A stretch of 22,271 nucleotides of DNA, taken from positions 846,738 to 869,008 of the forward strand of contig BFEA01000343.1 of assembly GCA_003427395.1 (NCBI GenBank), in the 5' to 3' direction. The translations under genes and the position numbers were made by a program. Position 1 is the stretch's first letter. Every line of letters begins with the position of its first letter. The notes below the pieces were generated by a model. The model was not told the DNA's origin and searched no databases. It worked only from the letters and a program-made list of their open reading frames with translations. This stretch comes from Chara braunii (taxonomy: Eukaryota > Streptophyta > Charophyceae > Charales > Characeae). Shown piece by piece: positions 10,607 through 20,858 of the stretch.

Positions 10607-13600
10607 ATGGAAGGTGTCAAATTAATTGATGCATTGTATAACAAAGATAAAGAAATGAAGGCTACTCAGAAGAAACGCAGATTTGGACCTAAGAAGTTAG
10701 TAAGAACACTTAACGTAAATTGACTGACCACAATTAAGCACTAAAAAAAACAGACAATCTATGGTCAATTGAAATGTATAAATGGTAAAAATTTGCCTGA
10801 CGTTATCTGTATCTAGGAAATCCACCTAATGGATACAAATCATCATCATCATAGGCACGAGTAAATATGGCCTCATCAAGCTTTCAGGGCACATGCCCCA
10901 AAACTAGGTATTGGGGGTGTAGCCATTTGAATCTCTTCAAGCTCAGCGTAGATCCCATATATTGGGAGGTTGACAAGGTGAATGGAAGGTGGACTTTTGT
11001 ACTAGCAATGTTGAAATTAGAAGTGGTTAGTATCCTATGTGTTTATGGTCCTAATGAAATTGGAGATAAACAAGTTTTTATTTTATCTATGCAAACTCAC
11101 ATTCTGCCAAGAATCCCGGTGATTATTGCAGGGGTTTTTAATGTCGTCCCGAATTGATATTTGGACCGTAGACACATTCCTAGTCCAATCGAAACTGGTG
11201 ATATAATAGTGACTAATCTTTGTCTGTTGCTTAACCTCTTTTGATTCACCAAAATGACTTTACCTGTTTCAAAAAAAGTCAGTCTGGGCTGGGTTCTAAG
11301 TCACGTATTGATCTCATCTTAATATCTGAAAAATTGCACCAGTCTTTACAATTTGATGAAATCTTCCCGTATAGCCTTTTTCCAAGGCAAAATCACACCA
11401 TATGTGTTGGTGTGCTATTACTCCGAAAAAAAAAAATGATCAAGGTAAAAATTATTATAAATTAAACACTTCTCATCTAAAGATTGACAAATTTATTTTT
11501 TTCTCAAAGATGTGTGGTCCTTTTGGCATGACCAGAAGACCCACATCCAAAATGACGTAAAATGGTTCAATAACGGTCTAACTTTTCTATGTCGTAAATG
11601 TAAACTTATGGCCCAACAAAAACATTAAGGTCGTAAATGTAAACTTCAGGCCCAACAAAAACATTATAAAAAAACATTACTGATGCAAAAAATTCAAAAA
11701 AATAAACAACAAGAAAATGACTATGAGAATAAGGAAGTCATAGAAACTTTATTTCAAGAACTTAAAGACTTGGAAGACGAACTGCTGTCCCAAATGGAGT
11801 ATTGTTGGCAGGATATCAAGATCAGGGATAAACTGAGGAAAAATTGCATGGAAGAGGCGATGAATGCGATATTATTTTCAATGGCTAGGGTTCGCTTTGA
11901 AACAACGGTTATTGAAGCCCTAAAGGACCCCTTACAAAAAGACGGTTCCTTAGTTTCCTCCATAGTCTCATGTACTCAAATAGCCAAAGATTTTTTTAAG
12001 ATCTCTTTAAATCACAAATAAGGAATATTCCAGAGAATCAATGGGTCCAAGAAATTGCGGACTTTCTTAGTCCTCTCATTAAATCGTTATTTATTGAACG
12101 AAAGGAGAGGTTAAAAATATTTATCTCTAAAGAAGAGGTATAAACCTCTCTTATGCTCGTGGAAGAAAATGAGTCCCTACGTATAGATGGAATCCCCAAG
12201 GAATTTTGGAGAGACCCTTAGATTTCCTCTTGCAGAACCTAATGAATTTTTATGATGCGGTAGGGATATTGGGCCAATGACAGAATTTGTAAGTTATGAA
12301 GTATTAACCTTTCTCTATAAAAAATGACTTAAACTAATATTTGTAACTACCATCCTGTTACACTCTTAACTGTGGTCAATAAGTTAATAGCAAAAGTTAT
12401 AGCTAATAGACGCCCTAAGGTTATTGCAGATATTGTCCATCCATCTCAGACAGGGTTTATAATAGGAAGGAATATTCAGGACAATATTTTTCTTGTTAAT
12501 TAATTTATTAAACTATCAGGGCAATCAAAACATAATGAAACTTTCATATTTATCAATTTTGAGAAAACTTATGACCATATGGATTGACTATTTATAGACA
12601 TTTTCCTAGAGAAATTCAACTTCGACCCAGACTTCGAGAAATGGTTAACGGAGGTCTCAATTTTTAGACCACTTGTCAGGCCATTTATAAAAAAACCCAA
12701 GGGTCATTTTAACCAAACTTGCCACCAATCCATAGAGTGGGGATTATACTAACTACTTTAAAAACAAAATTGAAAAAAAAAGTTAAAAAACCTATAAAAC
12801 AGAAGGCAAAAGTGTGTTTTCATGCAAATTTTTTTTTTTTTTGTTTCAGGATTTTCATGATTTTTCAGCCAAAACACTCCAAGACCCCAACAAACACCAA
12901 ACTTGGCACACACAGACCTTGACCAAAAATAAAACAGGGCAAAAGAAAAAAAATAGAAAAAACTAAAAAAATGTTCTCCAATACAATTTTCAGTGTTTAG
13001 GGGGTTAGTGAGGGTTGAAAAGTGGGGGTCCCTGTTAACCGCTTATGCAGCCTTAATGAGATGGGTTGGTATACTGCATAGGAATGTCACTACAAGAATT
13101 ATGGTGAATGAAAATGTGCTCCCCCCCATCTCACTTCAAAGCTCGGTGAGACAGGGGGACACAATTGCCCTCTTTTTATTCGTCATTAACATAGAACCCT
13201 TAGCAGTTAACTTTAAACATAATATGGACATTAAAATAATCAAGATCTCTGCCATCCTGGAGGAGTTTATCCCGATATGTTATCTTTTTGTTGATGATAT
13301 TTCCATAATGGTGGATGCGTCGAAAAATAATTTAGAGGAAATCCAAAGACTGATGGATACGTTCTGTCGTCTGTTTGATATAAATATGAACTGGGGTAAT
13401 AAAACGATAGGATGGTAGATTCATCATCAAGGGGTGAAGCCTCCCGAAAGACCGCATGTTAAGTGTTTGCTCCTGAATACTCCAATTAGATTGTTGGTCA
13501 TCTCTCTATCAGCTATGGGTAAGTCTACCACCCATAACGAAACTACAATTCAACAGGTGAATTCTAAATTAAAACTCTGGAAAGGAAAACTGACTTTTCT

Positions 13601-15450
13601 TCAGGACCGCTCTTTTGTAATTAATAATGTGGTCCTTGCCTCTACTTAATATAAATCAGCGATATGGGTCTTGGAAAAAAAAACACTCAAAGCATTACAG
13701 CGCCAACTAGTTGTCTTCTTATGGAGAGGAAATCATGAGTTTGATCATGTTATTAGTAGGGTGGTGTGGTAGTCAATAATACAACTTAAGTCCAAAGGGG
13801 GGTTGGGGATTATTGATCCTTCCTTACAAACTTTGGCATTATCAATGCAATGGATCAAGTGTTTTTTATCTCACCCACGTACTATGTGGAGTGTGTTGGT
13901 TTGGAAACAGATTAGACGACTAGCCCCGATCTCACATGAAAGCATTGATCGTCTAATGTGGTTAGAAAATAAATTCTGGCCTCTTCCGAAGGGATCGTCG
14001 AATGAACTGACTGATCAAGGAACTACTGATAGACAGACGACGATATTAGATCTACGTAAGGACCCTTTTTTGACCACTATCATAAGATCATGGCGCAAAC
14101 TATCAATGACAGATAAAAATTCTCCTGAAAAATGAGAGGAAGTTTGTCAACAACCTCTCTTTGACAATCCTCTAATTAGAGATTTTCAGGTAGGCAGTAC
14201 TAGGCACCCTTCACTTTATAGACTCCAAGTTTAAAGGGCAGGTTAAAAATTGTATAATTTGGTGTTGTAAGGGTTCAGAATATATGGAATTGTGAGACAA
14301 ATATGCGGGTATCCCCATCGGATTTACGGTCATGACTCATATATTGCCATTATTCTTAGGAGGTTTTAGAGAGACTGATTGAGCTCTTACCTTTGGATTG
14401 GCTCTGTATTAAAAAAAAAAAAAGTCTAAACTTCTAATGAGCGATTATGTTGCTATTATACATGTCCCAAACAATGTAGGTAATGTCGTAGAGGTTTACG
14501 AGAATTGTGAAGTTATCCTCTCCATATATGAGTTAGCTCATAATTACTGTGTAATAATTAATGAACAAGATAGTAATAGATGAGTAAATAAGAATCAGGT
14601 TTTCAGAATACGAGTGTTAAAGCACAATAATAAATGAGTGGCCTTTAAATCGAGCATACCCATTAGTCATCTGACCTTTGATCTGGCTGACTGAAAATGG
14701 TCCTATGATTAATTTAAGCGATAAAGTGGAAGAAAGATGGATGAAGCATTTTAATGTCAGTAAAGAGTCATTAGGAAGGTTAAATGGCTTAGAGTGATCA
14801 AGGACAAATCAACTAATGTTGCTTCTCTGCAGTGGCAAACAGAACAAAAATGCCTTCCTACTAATGATTGACTTATAGGTATGACTTCGTTGAAACAGAG
14901 AGGGGTGGCGTGTTCCCATGGTATAAATATTGTTTTCCGTCTAAGGCTAATCCCAAAGACTATTGAGCATATTTACCTACAGTGCCCGGGGGTAATTTGG
15001 TTTTGAAGATGGTAGGATCGTATTTGGTCTAACCTTGGAACTGCAATTCAGTGGCCATGGGACTGGAAGTCTCGTATTTTGGAATCTTGGATTCCATAGG
15101 ACACTGATGAGTTCTCACAAAATTTGTTCGTTATAGGAAGAAAAGTTGTTATACATGAGATATCTGGGTAAGAAGGTGTACTGATGAGATGGAAGGAACT
15201 AGGATAGACGATCCAGATTTCACTCATTCTATTAAGCAACAAATACAAATTGCCACTAAATGAGAGCTGGTTAAAAAAAAAATACAATTTTTATCCTCCA
15301 AAAAAGAAATACTTCAACATATACAACAATTCAATCAATGTTGGTTGGGGGGAACCCAAGGGGGAAAGTTAGGGCAGATTAAGTGGGAAGGGGCAGGGAG
15401 ACTGGATTAGGACGAAGGGTTCAGGGACTATCGACTAAATTTTAATAAGT
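10607..15450 (+). pseudogene. LINE B ORF2 (endonuclease / reverse transcriptase), broken
   Basis: The frame starts at ATG 10607 (MEGVKLIDALYNKDKEM) and reads into the endonuclease: NGKNLPDVICI, then TAG at 10814 where the catalytic-site Gln is expected before EIHL; IGGVAI; ILCVYGPNEIGD; GVFN at 11131-11142, where GDFN is expected (Asp lost); and SRIDLILISEKL near 11300. Reverse transcriptase follows: NYHPVTLLTVVNKLIAKVIA (12350-12410), PSQTGFIIGRNIQDNIF, motif A FINFEKTYD with Asn replacing the catalytic Asp (12555-12557), SVRQGD, and FVDD at 13287-13298. Then come the post-RT region (QLKSKGGLGIIDPSLQTLAL, DRLMWLENKFWPLPK) and CLPTND at 14851-14868 with TGA replacing Trp, then IEHIYLQCP near 14980. 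It encodes the same machinery as LINE A ORF2 but is more decayed and carries an inserted element at 12650-13033. Confidence 0.92.
12644..13039. mobile_element. ~390-bp TTAA-flanked insert (MITE-like) in LINE B RT
   Basis: GTTAAC occurs at 12644-12649 and again at 13034-13039. Joining the flanks at this site restores an uninterrupted reverse transcriptase reading: DFEKWLT followed by AYAALMRWVGILHRN. The intervening sequence is non-coding and A/T-rich. Its ends are weakly complementary: CGGAGGTCTCAATTTTT at the left against CAGGGACCCCCACTTTT (reverse complement of the right end), with mostly transition differences. A TTAA target duplication suggests a piggyBac- or Kolobok-type non-autonomous DNA element. 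The superfamily is a guess, but the insertion itself is well supported. Confidence 0.75.
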
Positions 15451-15831
15451 CGACATTGATTGACAATACATCACCTTTATGTCCCCTAGCTAAATTCCCA
15501 GATCCCTTTCCTCCTGAGCATGGTTCCAAGAGCATGGTTTGATTATGAGTAACAGTAAGTAAAAAGAATGTTAATTTCAGTGTAATAGGTTTGCGGGATG
15601 TAGGATACCACAACTTCATTATTTGATATGACGTCCACTTAATAAGTGAAGAGGTAGCACTTGCAGTCCTTTGCAACATTGTATAGACTCAATCATTCCT
15701 TGTTCTTGGTCTGAGGTTATACTACTCAATGCGGATCCAATGTTGTTTGATGGGACACTGGACCCTGTTTCCAACAGGTGATAATCCCCACCAATAGATG
15801 GAGCAGTGATTTCTGGAGAGAAAAAAAAAAA
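15451..15831 (+). other. LINE B 3' UTR and poly(A)
   Basis: After coding similarity ends, the sequence shares blocks with the LINE A 3' UTR: CCCAGATCCCTTTCCTCCTGA against CCAGATCCCTTCGCTCCTCA, and GCATGGTTTGATTATGAGTA against GCATGGTTTGGAGTGAGTA. It then carries the terminal module (15750-15804) and ends in a run of A at 15821-15831. LINE A continues for about 65 bp beyond the equivalent of this end, so the two copies use different termini. Confidence 0.75.
15750..15804 (+). repeat. Conserved LINE 3' UTR module, copy 2
   Basis: It begins ATGGGACACTGGACCC, continues CCAACAGGTGA and ends CCCCACCAATAGATGGAGC. It matches 4417-4470 (minus) and 19928-19984 (plus). It lies 17 bp before the poly(A) run of LINE B. 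Confidence 0.85.
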
Positions 15832-16448
15832 GTCCTTCTCATGCAACAACTACCCCGCCCCCTATAATTATCTGCCCAACAATTTAACCACCCTTCCAAT
15901 GACCATTGGGCCCGTACGTACAATAGTTATAACGAAACGAAAATGAAAATAACTCAGGTGTATAAATGCAACCCTATGGGCTGCGAACATGCCCGAATGC
16001 CCATGAACCCCAAGAAAGGTTCTGGGTTGCACCAGCGCCAAAAACAAATAAATAAAAATCCAGAAAAAAAAATACGTTGTGTAGAATTGCAATACAAACA
16101 ACTTTTGGTTGAGGGTCATGCCAGAAGTCGTCGTGGTATTGAAGGGAAAAAAAACAACAACATAATCAGACTAAGGCACCCTTCTTTAAACCCCTTTAGG
16201 CCGTTAAAATTCAATTTATACCCCCGGTCGCCCCCCTTGGCAACCAACGCTCAAAACAAATTAAAAAGAGCCCAGATTTGGGCTCCTCTGGCCACTTGCA
16301 GAAAACCTCTACCCAAAAAAAAGAAAACAAAAAAAGAACAAACGTAGGGCTGATTTTTACCTGCACTGGCTGCCCTATGCAGGTGACACCTTGCCCGGGT
16401 TGCATTGTCATGTTGCATAGCCGGGCTAAAACCTTTTTGTTATAGTGT
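15832..16448. other. No gene seen; repeat-like intergenic DNA
   Basis: This stretch contains several A runs and Pro- or Lys-rich open frames on both strands that look like composition effects. A 134-codon frame at 15943-16347 has no protein-like character beyond Lys-rich ends produced by A runs. AGCCCAGATTTGGGCT at 16268 is a small palindrome. I recognise no element. Confidence 0.5.
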
Positions 16449-16778
16449 ATGTTGTATCTGAAACCCCCCAATCCTAGTGACTCTGGTATGATGAAATCGC
16501 TGGGTTTTAAACCACCAGTACACCTGGCCTGGAGGCGCCCTACTACGCGCCAAACTTTTTCGAGCCACCATCGGCGCACTTTCTTCTTTTTGGCTGGTGC
16601 CGCCAGCCATTGTGGTCCGGTAGGCCAAGCTTCCAGAATTTTCATAGGGGACGAGCTGCAATTTCAGCTAGGTTGGGGCTGGGTACTGGCGCTAACCACC
16701 ACCCCATTGCAAGGGTTTGAGTATCTGAACCCCCCAAATCCTAGTGGCTCTGGTGTGAGTAAAATCATCCGGTTTTAA
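16449..16778 (+). repeat. Two copies of a ~65-bp dispersed unit
   Basis: GTATCTGAAACCCCCCAATC with CTAGTGACTCTGGT near 16451 recurs as GTATCTGAACCCCCCAAATC with CTAGTGGCTCTGGT near 16714. Both are followed by a GGGTTTTAAACC- or CGGTTTTAACC-like end. A second pair, CTAACCACCACCCCATTGCA (16695) and CTAACCACCACCCCATCGCA (16799), lies about 104 bp apart. These look like remnants of a tandem or dispersed repeat family of unknown type. Confidence 0.75.
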
Positions 16779-16779
16779 C

Positions 16780-17118
16780 CATTCACGTGTGGTGCACTAA
16801 CCACCACCCCATCGCAGTGGCTTGAGTGTGGTGAGCACCACTAGTACCGTTGCTGCGTGGGAAAATAGTGGGCCTCGGGTGGGCCTCCGACCTTTTCGGA
16901 GGCGGAAACGAAACGACGGCCGCCGATCAGATTTATCAATGGCAGCCGTCGTAGGGCCCGGCCTCCGACATTTTAGGGGTTTGGGAAAACGTCCACTTTT
17001 CCCTATTTTCCCAACACTGGCAGAGGTACTAGTGCTTTAAGGATTATAACCCGCACCACTTAGCCCTAGTGTTTCTTTATTGAGAAAACTAGGGTGTGGT
17101 CATGGTTTGAGTTTCAAA
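16780..17118. other. GC-rich intergenic stretch with small hairpin
   Basis: No gene is recognised. A perfect 8-bp stem (GCCTCCGA and TCGGAGGC, 16883-16890 and 16896-16903) has a 5-base loop, and the GGCCTCCGAC block recurs near 16960. A 72-codon open frame at 16822-17040 is Arg-rich, with no identifiable domain. Confidence 0.45.
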
Positions 17119-17561
17119 ATGCATTCCAAACAAGGTTTCTGCAGTCTAGTGAGGGCCCGAGTTCCAAATGCAGTTGAAACTCCGCTTTGCAAAAACGTTG
17201 CACCACGGAGTTTGTAACTGTCGTTCAATCAGGCACGTGGTCATTTTCTTTTTCTTTTTTTTCCTTTTTTCTGAACGTGGCCGAGGCATTTCGGTCATGG
17301 CTGCACACAATGAGATGCACTTTTTTTTTTTATCTCTTTGCATGGAGACATGCCTCGGTCACACCCGAGGGGGGGGGGGGGGGGGGNTCTCTTTGCATGG
17401 AGACATGCCTCGGTCACACCCGGGGGGGGGGGGGGGGGGGGGAAAGCATCTCGTCCCGCCCTCGGCCACACCCGAGATTTGAAAAAAAAAAAAGAAACAA
17501 AAAACCTGCTTTTGAAACTCGGGCCCTAACTAGACTGCTAAAACCCGGTCCGAAATGCATT
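17119..17561. mobile_element. Terminal-inverted-repeat element (~443 bp)
   Basis: The left arm at 17119-17173 (starting ATGCATTCCAAACAAGG, containing GCAGTCTAGTGAGGGCCCGA) and the right arm at 17506-17561 are inverted copies, with about 45 of 55 positions matching. Their shared core is GCAGTCTAGT, AGGGCCCGAGTT, then CAAA. The interior has no transposase, only T runs, poly-G runs and a small duplication. This layout is that of a MITE or other non-autonomous DNA transposon. I could not fix a target-site duplication, so the superfamily is unknown and the outer limits may be a few bases off. Confidence 0.7.
17333..17442 (+). repeat. 55-bp duplication with poly-G tracts and an N
   Basis: TCTCTTTGCATGGAGACATG and the following CCTCGGTCACACCCG occur at 17333 and again at 17388, each followed by a run of about 17-20 G. 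The ambiguous base at 17387 sits exactly at the junction after the first G run. A third partial match, CTCGGCCACACCCGAG, follows at 17461. The identical repeat next to an N and a homopolymer suggests an assembly artefact as much as a true duplication. Confidence 0.8.
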
Positions 17562-17603
17562 TAGATTGGCCAGCATCTCCCCTGGAATCTTCCCCTCATA
17601 CTG

Positions 17604-17840
17604 GTGGGTGAACATACCCCTCAGTCCCACCAATGGGACGCCTTCGCAACTAACCTCTTCTCTTACATGAGACTTACGTTACTGCTGCTGGCCTGGAGAA
17701 TGCGCTGCTCCCACGAAAGAGATAAATGTTTCTTCGGCTACCTACAAGCAAGGGAGTCGGCGATTGCAACAATCACCAACCATACTCAAGTAGCCTGGAA
17801 GCAACTTAAAAAGGACCTAGGGGATGTGGGTATGGCTTAA
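17604..17840 (+). other. Unrecognised protein-like open stretch
   Basis: An open frame with no ATG at its start reads through SHQWDAFATNLFSYMRLTLL and LLAWRMRCSHERDKCFFGYL to QVAWKQLKKDLGDVGMA. Upstream it is open from about 17578. Its composition is balanced and protein-like, unlike the low-complexity frames nearby, so it may be a decayed exon or transposon fragment. No family or motif is recognised. Confidence 0.3.
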
Positions 17841-18086
17841 GGCCTCACTTGGAACAGAAACAATCAGACGGCGGAACGTTGCGCTAGTGCTAGCACCCTG
17901 ATGTTGGCAGACCGGTAAGACCCTGTTCCCCCGGCGAGGCTAGCGCCTGGGGAGGGGAGCCCCCCGGCTGCTAGGCTTGCGCACGCCTGGCTGACGTGCG
18001 TGGCTGCTTGATTGGCCACGTGGCATCTGTTGTTGGTGACGTAGATCATCGTGACGCGCGGGCAGGGGTAGCGCCAGTTGTGAAAA

Positions 18087-18480
18087 TTGATGTGGATATA
18101 TTTAGTGGTGCAGCCAATTGGGAACGTGATGGAGTTGGCGGGGGAGCTACAATATAGAGATACTCTTTTGGACGTGGAAGACAACTTCTCGTATGCAGAT
18201 GAGGAAGACGTGGTCAATTACTATGCTAACATTTGTGCAGGGTGTGTGGATTGGGAAGCAGAGAGTGAGATGAGCCGCGATACGGCTGGGTGGGACAGGG
18301 ATTCGCATAAAGGGGGGGGTGGGCGGGGGTTGGGATAACCTGATGGCGCTCTCCTATCAGGTCGCGGATGAGAGTACCATCACTGACGGTGAAACTCATC
18401 CTCATCAGGATAACGGAGAGCAGGCAGGAGCTAAGGCTCATGCCAGCAGCGGCAACTGTGGTGGAGGAGCGGCAAGGAAT
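18087..18480 (+). other. Unrecognised protein-like open stretch, frameshifted
   Basis: The frame starting near 18087 includes LLDVEDNFSYADEEDVVNYY and ANICAGCVDWEAESEMSRDT as far as a G run at 18311-18318. In another frame, coding-like sequence continues as SYQVADESTITDGETHPHQD to a stop near 18485. Acidic, balanced composition and apparent continuation across the G run suggest one coding stretch broken by a homopolymer frameshift. It runs into the Asn/Asp-rich region downstream. No homology is recognised. Confidence 0.3.
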
Positions 18481-18518
18481 GGGTGAGATGGCCGCGAAGG
18501 GAGAGAAGGATGTCGTCA

Positions 18519-19110
18519 ACAACAATAACAATAACAACAACGACAACGACAACGACGAAGGCGAGCAGGAAAGGGGCGAAATGGTGAGAAGGGTGAGAAG
18601 GAGGATAACAGTGACAACAGTATCAATAATGACGACAACGAGCTGGGAACGGAGCAGGGCAAGAAGGATGATGACAACAACAACAACAATGATGGCGACA
18701 ACAACAACAGCGACAACAACGATGGTGACATCAACATTAGCAACAATAACAACAACAACAACAACAATAACAACACCAATGACGACGAAGACGGAGGTGA
18801 CGGCAACGGCAGGAGTTGGGCAGGGAGTGGTGGTTGCGCACCCATGATTGCTATCAGCACGGTGGGAGTGATGCCTCCACCGGACGATAAGGGGATTGGG
18901 GGTCACAACAACAGCAACAACAACAACAACAACAAAAACAACAACGACAACGATGCAGATGGTGGAGGCGACCATGGCAGTAGCGGGGCAGGGAGAGGTG
19001 CTTGCGCATCCCTGATCATTATCTGCACGATGGGACAACGGCCTCTACTGGACGGTGAGGGGATTGGGGGTCGTAACAACAGCTACGGCTGCAACACAAC
19101 GAGAGCTGAT
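18519..19110 (+). repeat. CAA/AAC-rich region with 168-bp repeat; Asn/Asp-rich if coding
   Basis: Interrupted AAC/CAA arrays occur at about 18519-18560, 18680-18780 and 18908-18955. A direct repeat offset by exactly 168 bp joins 18808-18916 to 18976-19084 (shared blocks TTGCGCA and GGGGATTGGGGGTC). One + frame is open from about 18540 to 19215 (about 225 codons, first ATG 18844) and would encode runs of Asn with Asp. The minus strand is also open for 270 codons, as Val/Ile-rich sequence. Because these trinucleotides exclude stops on both strands, open length alone is not evidence of a gene. Confidence 0.8.
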
Positions 19111-19215
19111 GTGGAGGGGCGTGGGGGTGAAAAAAATTGGTCTACTATCCTCCCCCCTTCCAAACTTTATATGGAGTTGATCCTTGTTGTCTGGCAGAGC
19201 GGTGGAGTAGGATAG

Positions 19216-19480
19216 TCATTGGTGGTTGGTGCTGCCTATACAGATCAGCTGGATGAAGAAGCCTCTCACGAGGATATCAATTCTTTTGCAGGAGGTTAAT
19301 CCTTCCCTTCTCTAGAGAAGTAATTAATGCCCTTGCTCTTTTCATATAAAGCCTAGTAGGATAATTTCACATTCGATTGCATAAGGGATGTTGATAGGGT
19401 TTCACGCTTATGGTTGATTGATTCTGAGCATACATATCACAACATGGGTAGGGTTTGGTGTTCTGATTCATTGTTTCAGA
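19216..19480. other. No gene seen
   Basis: AT-leaning sequence without recognisable coding or element structure. It contains one short motif (GATTCTGAGCATACATA near 19421) that recurs loosely at about 19830, in the repeat-rich stretch to the right. Confidence 0.5.
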
Positions 19481-19985
19481 GCACATACATCTTTGTTTGG
19501 TGTTTCACATATAAACACACCACTGTTTAGGGACGTTGGGCCCGATTCCCAGCCAATATACAATACATCCTTGATTACAAACGCTGGACCCAATTGTTTT
19601 GATCTCCGGCTTACACACATCATATCAAAGCTCGGGTTTTGTCTCCTTGTCTGGTAGAAAACACATCTCTGTATAGGGATGCTGGTCCCGATTTCGAGAT
19701 GATACATCAAATCATATCAAAGTTAAGGTCTCACCTCCTGGTCTGATAGTTAGGATTGGGATTGATGTCTTAGTTCGTTTTTGAGAATTTGTAGATTTGA
19801 TGGATAGGGTATTACTATCACCTGATATATATTGATTCATGAACATACATAGGAAGTAGGAGATATTAACACATCTCTGTATAGGGACGCTGAACACGAT
19901 TTCCAGCTGATACATTCACATCATTGTACAGGGACGCTGGACCCGATGTCCAGCAGGTGCAGCTCCCCACCAATAGATGGAGCCT
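19480..19985 (+). repeat. Degenerate tandem units ending in LINE 3' UTR module, copy 3
   Basis: A motif of the form GGGACGCTGGACCCGAT with CCAGC recurs near 19522, 19677, 19881 and 19929. Two of these are preceded by ACATCTCTGTATAGGGA, and a CATATCAAAG block repeats at 19622 and 19712. The last unit (19928-19984) is the full module found in the 3' ends of LINE A and LINE B, ending CCCCACCAATAGATGGAGCC. This is probably a 3' UTR remnant of a further LINE copy whose coding part is gone. Confidence 0.7.
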
Positions 19986-19997
19986 TCGACGTTGGAG

Positions 19998-20037
19998 CCT
20001 ACTTAACGGGGATGCTCTTATCACCTCGTTAAGTAGG
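19998..20037. repeat. Perfect 11-bp inverted repeat
   Basis: CCTACTTAACG at 19998-20008 and CGTTAAGTAGG at 20027-20037 form a perfect stem around 18 bases. It lies between the 3' UTR module and LINE C. It could be an end of a small element or a chance hairpin. Confidence 0.7.
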
Positions 20038-20430
20038 TTTCCTGTATACTGTAATAACCCATTGCTGATGACCTGACCCTCATGGTCGACGCATCAAGAG
20101 AGGCGATGGCCGGGATCATGTACATGAAGGATCTTTTTTGTAGACTATCGGACATAAAGGTAAACTGGGGAAACAAGACCTAAGGATGGTGGATACACCA
20201 CCAAGGAGTGAGACCCCCGGAGCAACCCAAGATTAAATGGCTCCCCCAGGAAACCCCCATCAGGGTGTTGGGGGTTATAATGTCGGCAAACCATCTGCAA
20301 ACAATGAATGGATCTCCAAGCCCCCTTTGGAAAAAATAGCACAATGGCAAGATAAACACACGTCCCTATTTGGTCGCTCGCTAATAATCAGCAATGTCGT
20401 TTTGGCCACTCTGTGGTATAAATCAGCCAT

Positions 20431-20600
20431 TTGGGCTTTAGATAAGAGTGCCCTCCATCCTTTGCAACGCCAGATTGCCGCCTTTCTGTGGCGAGAAAAC
20501 CACGAGTATCAAGGTGTCATTAGGAGGGTAGCATGACAATCTATAATCCAACAAAAATCGAGAGGAGGGTTGGGCATTATAGACCCCCCAATCCAAACCA
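20431..20600 (+). repeat. 170-bp direct duplication, first copy
   Basis: 20431-20600 and 20859-21028 are near-identical copies of the same post-RT segment, offset by 428 bp, each starting TTGGGCTTTAGATAAGAGTG. They differ at a few positions, including TGA (20534) in this copy against TGG (20962) in the other. Confidence 0.92.
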
Positions 20601-20858
20601 AAGCATTGGCAATGCAGTGGCTCAAAAGGCTTCTTTTCAGCCCAGCAACCCCATGGAAGGGGTTGACCCTGGAACAGATTGCCCGCCTGGCACCACAAAC
20701 AGCCGCAGAATGTGACCCATTGATGTGGCTAGAGAACAGAGGATGGCCCATCCCCAAAAAAAATCACATCAAGATTCCCTCCTCCCCGGCTCTCCTAGAC
20801 AGGCAGCAAGGGAGGACCTGCGGAACGACCCTTTTTGGCATGCCCTGCTGAACACATT

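Noticed and set aside
15943-16347. 134-codon + frame as a gene
   Set aside because: It is Lys/Asn/Pro-rich from A runs and repeat DNA, has no domain, and the overlapping minus frames are equally open.
18226-19038. 270-codon open frame on the minus strand, the longest in the window
   Set aside because: It is Val/Ile/Leu-rich because it reads GTT/TGT repeats opposite the CAA/AAC arrays, which cannot form stops. The opposite strand is also open. No domain or start context supports a gene.
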